Shown: positions 12,066-13,632 of the stretch, in pieces
Numbering within the stretch: position 1 is the stretch's first letter
Layout of the letters: each line of letters opens with the position of its first letter
Assembly (NCBI GenBank): GCA_937928195.1
Contig: CALEYZ010000097.1
Coordinates: forward strand, 1 to 13,632
Direction of reading: 5' to 3'
Length of the DNA: 13,632 nt
From: an uncultured Limnohabitans sp.
GTDB lineage: Bacteria > Pseudomonadota > Gammaproteobacteria > Burkholderiales > Burkholderiaceae_C
The notes under the pieces: model-generated
What the model was told of the DNA's origin: nothing
Seen by the model: the letters and a program-made list of their open reading frames with translations, nothing else
Databases searched by the model: none
Translations under genes and position numbers: made by a program

Positions 12066-13632
12066 GTGACCTACGCCAACGAGACCCGGCGCCGCCGGAC
12101 TTTTGCCATCATTTCCCACCCCGACGCGGGTAAAACCACGCTGACGGAAAAACTGCTGCTGTTCTCCGGCGCGATCCAGATCGCCGGTTCGGTCAAGGCC
12201 CGCAAGGCCTCGCGCCACGCCACGTCGGACTGGATGGAAATCGAAAAGCAGCGCGGCATCTCGGTGGCTTCGTCGGTCATGCAGATGCTCTACCGCGAGC
12301 ACGTCATCAACCTGCTCGACACCCCTGGCCACAAGGACTTCAGCGAAGACACCTACCGCGTGCTCACCGCCGTGGACTCGGCCTTGATGGTGATTGACGC
12401 GGCCAACGGTGTGGAAGCGCAAACACGCCGCCTGATTGAGGTGTGCCGTCAGCGCGACACGCCCATCATCACGTTTGTGAACAAGATGGACCGCGAAGTG
12501 CGCGACCCACTCGACATCCTCGACGAAGTGGAGCGCGAACTCGGCATGCCCTGCGTACCCATGACTTGGCCGGTGGGTCAAGGCAAGTTGTTTGGCGGCA
12601 TCATCAACTTGCGCACACAAGCGATGACCGTGTTTGACTCGGGCTCCGAACGTTTGCCGCAAGACTTTGAAACGCACCCACTGACCGAGCAAGCCCAACT
12701 GGCTGAACGATTCGGCTTGGAATGGGCCACCGCCATGGAGAGCATGGAGCTGGCCACCGGCGCCTCGCCCAAGTTCGACAAAGATGCCTTCTTGGCGGGC
12801 AAGCAAACCCCAGTATTTTTTGGTTCGGGCGTGAACAACTTTGGTGTGATGGAAGTGCTGGACGCCTTGGTGGATCTCGCACCATCACCTCGCCCGCGCT
12901 TGAGCCACTTGGTGGTGAACAAACAGCCGCAAGAAAAAACCATTCAACCCGAAGACGAAGGTTTCGCCGGCGTGGTGTTCAAGGTGCAAGCCAACATGGA
13001 CGCCAACCACCGCGACCGCATTGCCTTTGTGCGCGTGGCCTCGGGCAAATTCACCCCTGGCATGAAGCTCAAAGTGCAACGCACCGCCAAAGAGCTGCGC
13101 CCCACCAGTGTGGTGACCTTCATGTCGCAACGCCGTGAAGCGGTGGAAGAGGCGTATGCCGGCGACATCATCGGCTTCACCACCCACGGCGGCGTGCAGC
13201 TGGGTGACACCATCACCGACGGACCCGCACTGCAATTCACAGGCTTGCCTTTCTTCGCACCTGAGTTGTTCATGACGGTGATTTTGAAAAACCCATTGCG
13301 CACCAAGCAACTGCAACAGGGCTTGGACCAGTTGGGTGAAGAAGGCGCGATTCAGGTGTTCAAGCCCGAAGCCGGTGGCGCGATGCTGCTGGGCGCGGTG
13401 GGTCAGTTGCAGTTTGAAGTGGTGCAGCACCGCTTGAAAGCCGAATACGACTGCGATGTGAAGCTAGAGAGCTGCCAGTACACCGGCGCGCGTTGGATCA
13501 CTGCCGATACGCCTGCGGAGTTGCGTGAGTTCACCTATGCGTACCCACAGCGCATGGCGTTGGATGCGGCCAACACCTTGGCGTATTTGTGCACGTCGCC
13601 TTATGACGTGCGATTGGCGCAGGAACGCTTTC
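12066..13632 (+). CDS. prfC: Peptide chain release factor 3 (RF3), GTG start, 3' end cut by window
   Basis: 522 residues are present; E. coli RF3 has 529, so only about ten are missing beyond the edge. RF3 is the GTPase that recycles RF1/RF2 after peptide release. GTPase motifs are G1 HPDAGKTT (18-25), G2 region around SDWMEIEKQRGISV, G3 DTPGH (85-89) and G4 NKMD (139-142). Domain II follows (GFAGVVFKVQANMD) and domain III ends at LAQERF. The start is the GTG at 12066: an in-frame stop lies 15 bases upstream, no ATG is available, and AGGA is 6 bases before it. It is divergent from ahcY. Confidence 0.97.
   Translation, partial: MTYANETRRRRTFAIISHPDAGKTTLTEKLLLFSGAIQIAGSVKARKASRHATSDWMEIEKQRGISVASSVMQMLYREHVINLLDTPGHKDFSEDTYRVLTAVDSALMVIDAANGVEAQTRRLIEVCRQRDTPIITFVNKMDREVRDPLDILDEVERELGMPCVPMTWPVGQGKLFGGIINLRTQAMTVFDSGSERLPQDFETHPLTEQAQLAERFGLEWATAMESMELATGASPKFDKDAFLAGKQTPVFFGSGVNNFGVMEVLDALVDLAPSPRPRLSHLVVNKQPQEKTIQPEDEGFAGVVFKVQANMDANHRDRIAFVRVASGKFTPGMKLKVQRTAKELRPTSVVTFMSQRREAVEEAYAGDIIGFTTHGGVQLGDTITDGPALQFTGLPFFAPELFMTVILKNPLRTKQLQQGLDQLGEEGAIQVFKPEAGGAMLLGAVGQLQFEVVQHRLKAEYDCDVKLESCQYTGARWITADTPAELREFTYAYPQRMALDAANTLAYLCTSPYDVRLAQERF

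Noticed and set aside
12054..13430. Minus-strand ORFs of 250 and 181 codons opposite prfC
   Set aside because: They mirror the prfC reading frame, are rich in H, V, G and R as expected from antisense of GC-biased codons, and show no known domain.

Overview
The window looks like chromosome of a betaproteobacterium, order Burkholderiales and most likely family Comamonadaceae. The reasons are the rplM-rpsI-erpA order, the paaABCDE cluster under a TetR-type palindrome, the ahcY-(tlyA-like)-metF cluster behind an SAH riboswitch, and the wording of the proteins. Genus cannot be fixed from the sequence alone.

Layout. Positions 1-1310 (minus strand) hold the start of erpA, then rpsI and rplM with a clear intrinsic terminator after rpsI and a sigma70-like promoter upstream of rplM. 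rlmJ (1355-2263, plus) is divergent from that promoter. Just behind rlmJ lies a broken BrnT/BrnA toxin-antitoxin locus: about the last 31 codons of brnT survive and overlap an intact brnA. Positions 2598-3660 are visibly AT-rich and carry a minus-strand gene for a tryptophan-rich protein of a type I know from tailed phages, overlapping a small unknown ORF. A perfect 28-bp palindrome at 3665-3692 then introduces paaABCDE (3737-7691), the five-gene multicomponent phenylacetyl-CoA epoxidase.

Behind paaE come three copies of a repeat at an exact 22-bp period, then a parDE-type toxin-antitoxin pair (7917-8539) with its own 19-bp palindromic operator. On the minus strand, metF, a TlyA-family rRNA methyltransferase gene with a TTG start, and ahcY (8565-11706) form a methyl-cycle cluster. 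Its leader holds an SAH riboswitch (11793-11878) and a consensus TATAAT box. prfC (12066 to the window end, plus) is divergent and runs off the edge.

The core consists of translation genes (rplM, rpsI, rlmJ, tlyA-like, prfC) and SAM recycling. AhcY removes the SAH made by methyltransferases, and MetF supplies methyl-THF to remethylate the homocysteine. Accessory material sits at both ends of the paa operon: a decayed TA locus plus phage-type genes on one side, repeats plus parDE on the other. No wholly new defence or mobile system is evident. The least explained pieces are the phage-type gene pair, the 22-bp repeat array, and the inverted repeat wrapped around the ahcY -10 box.
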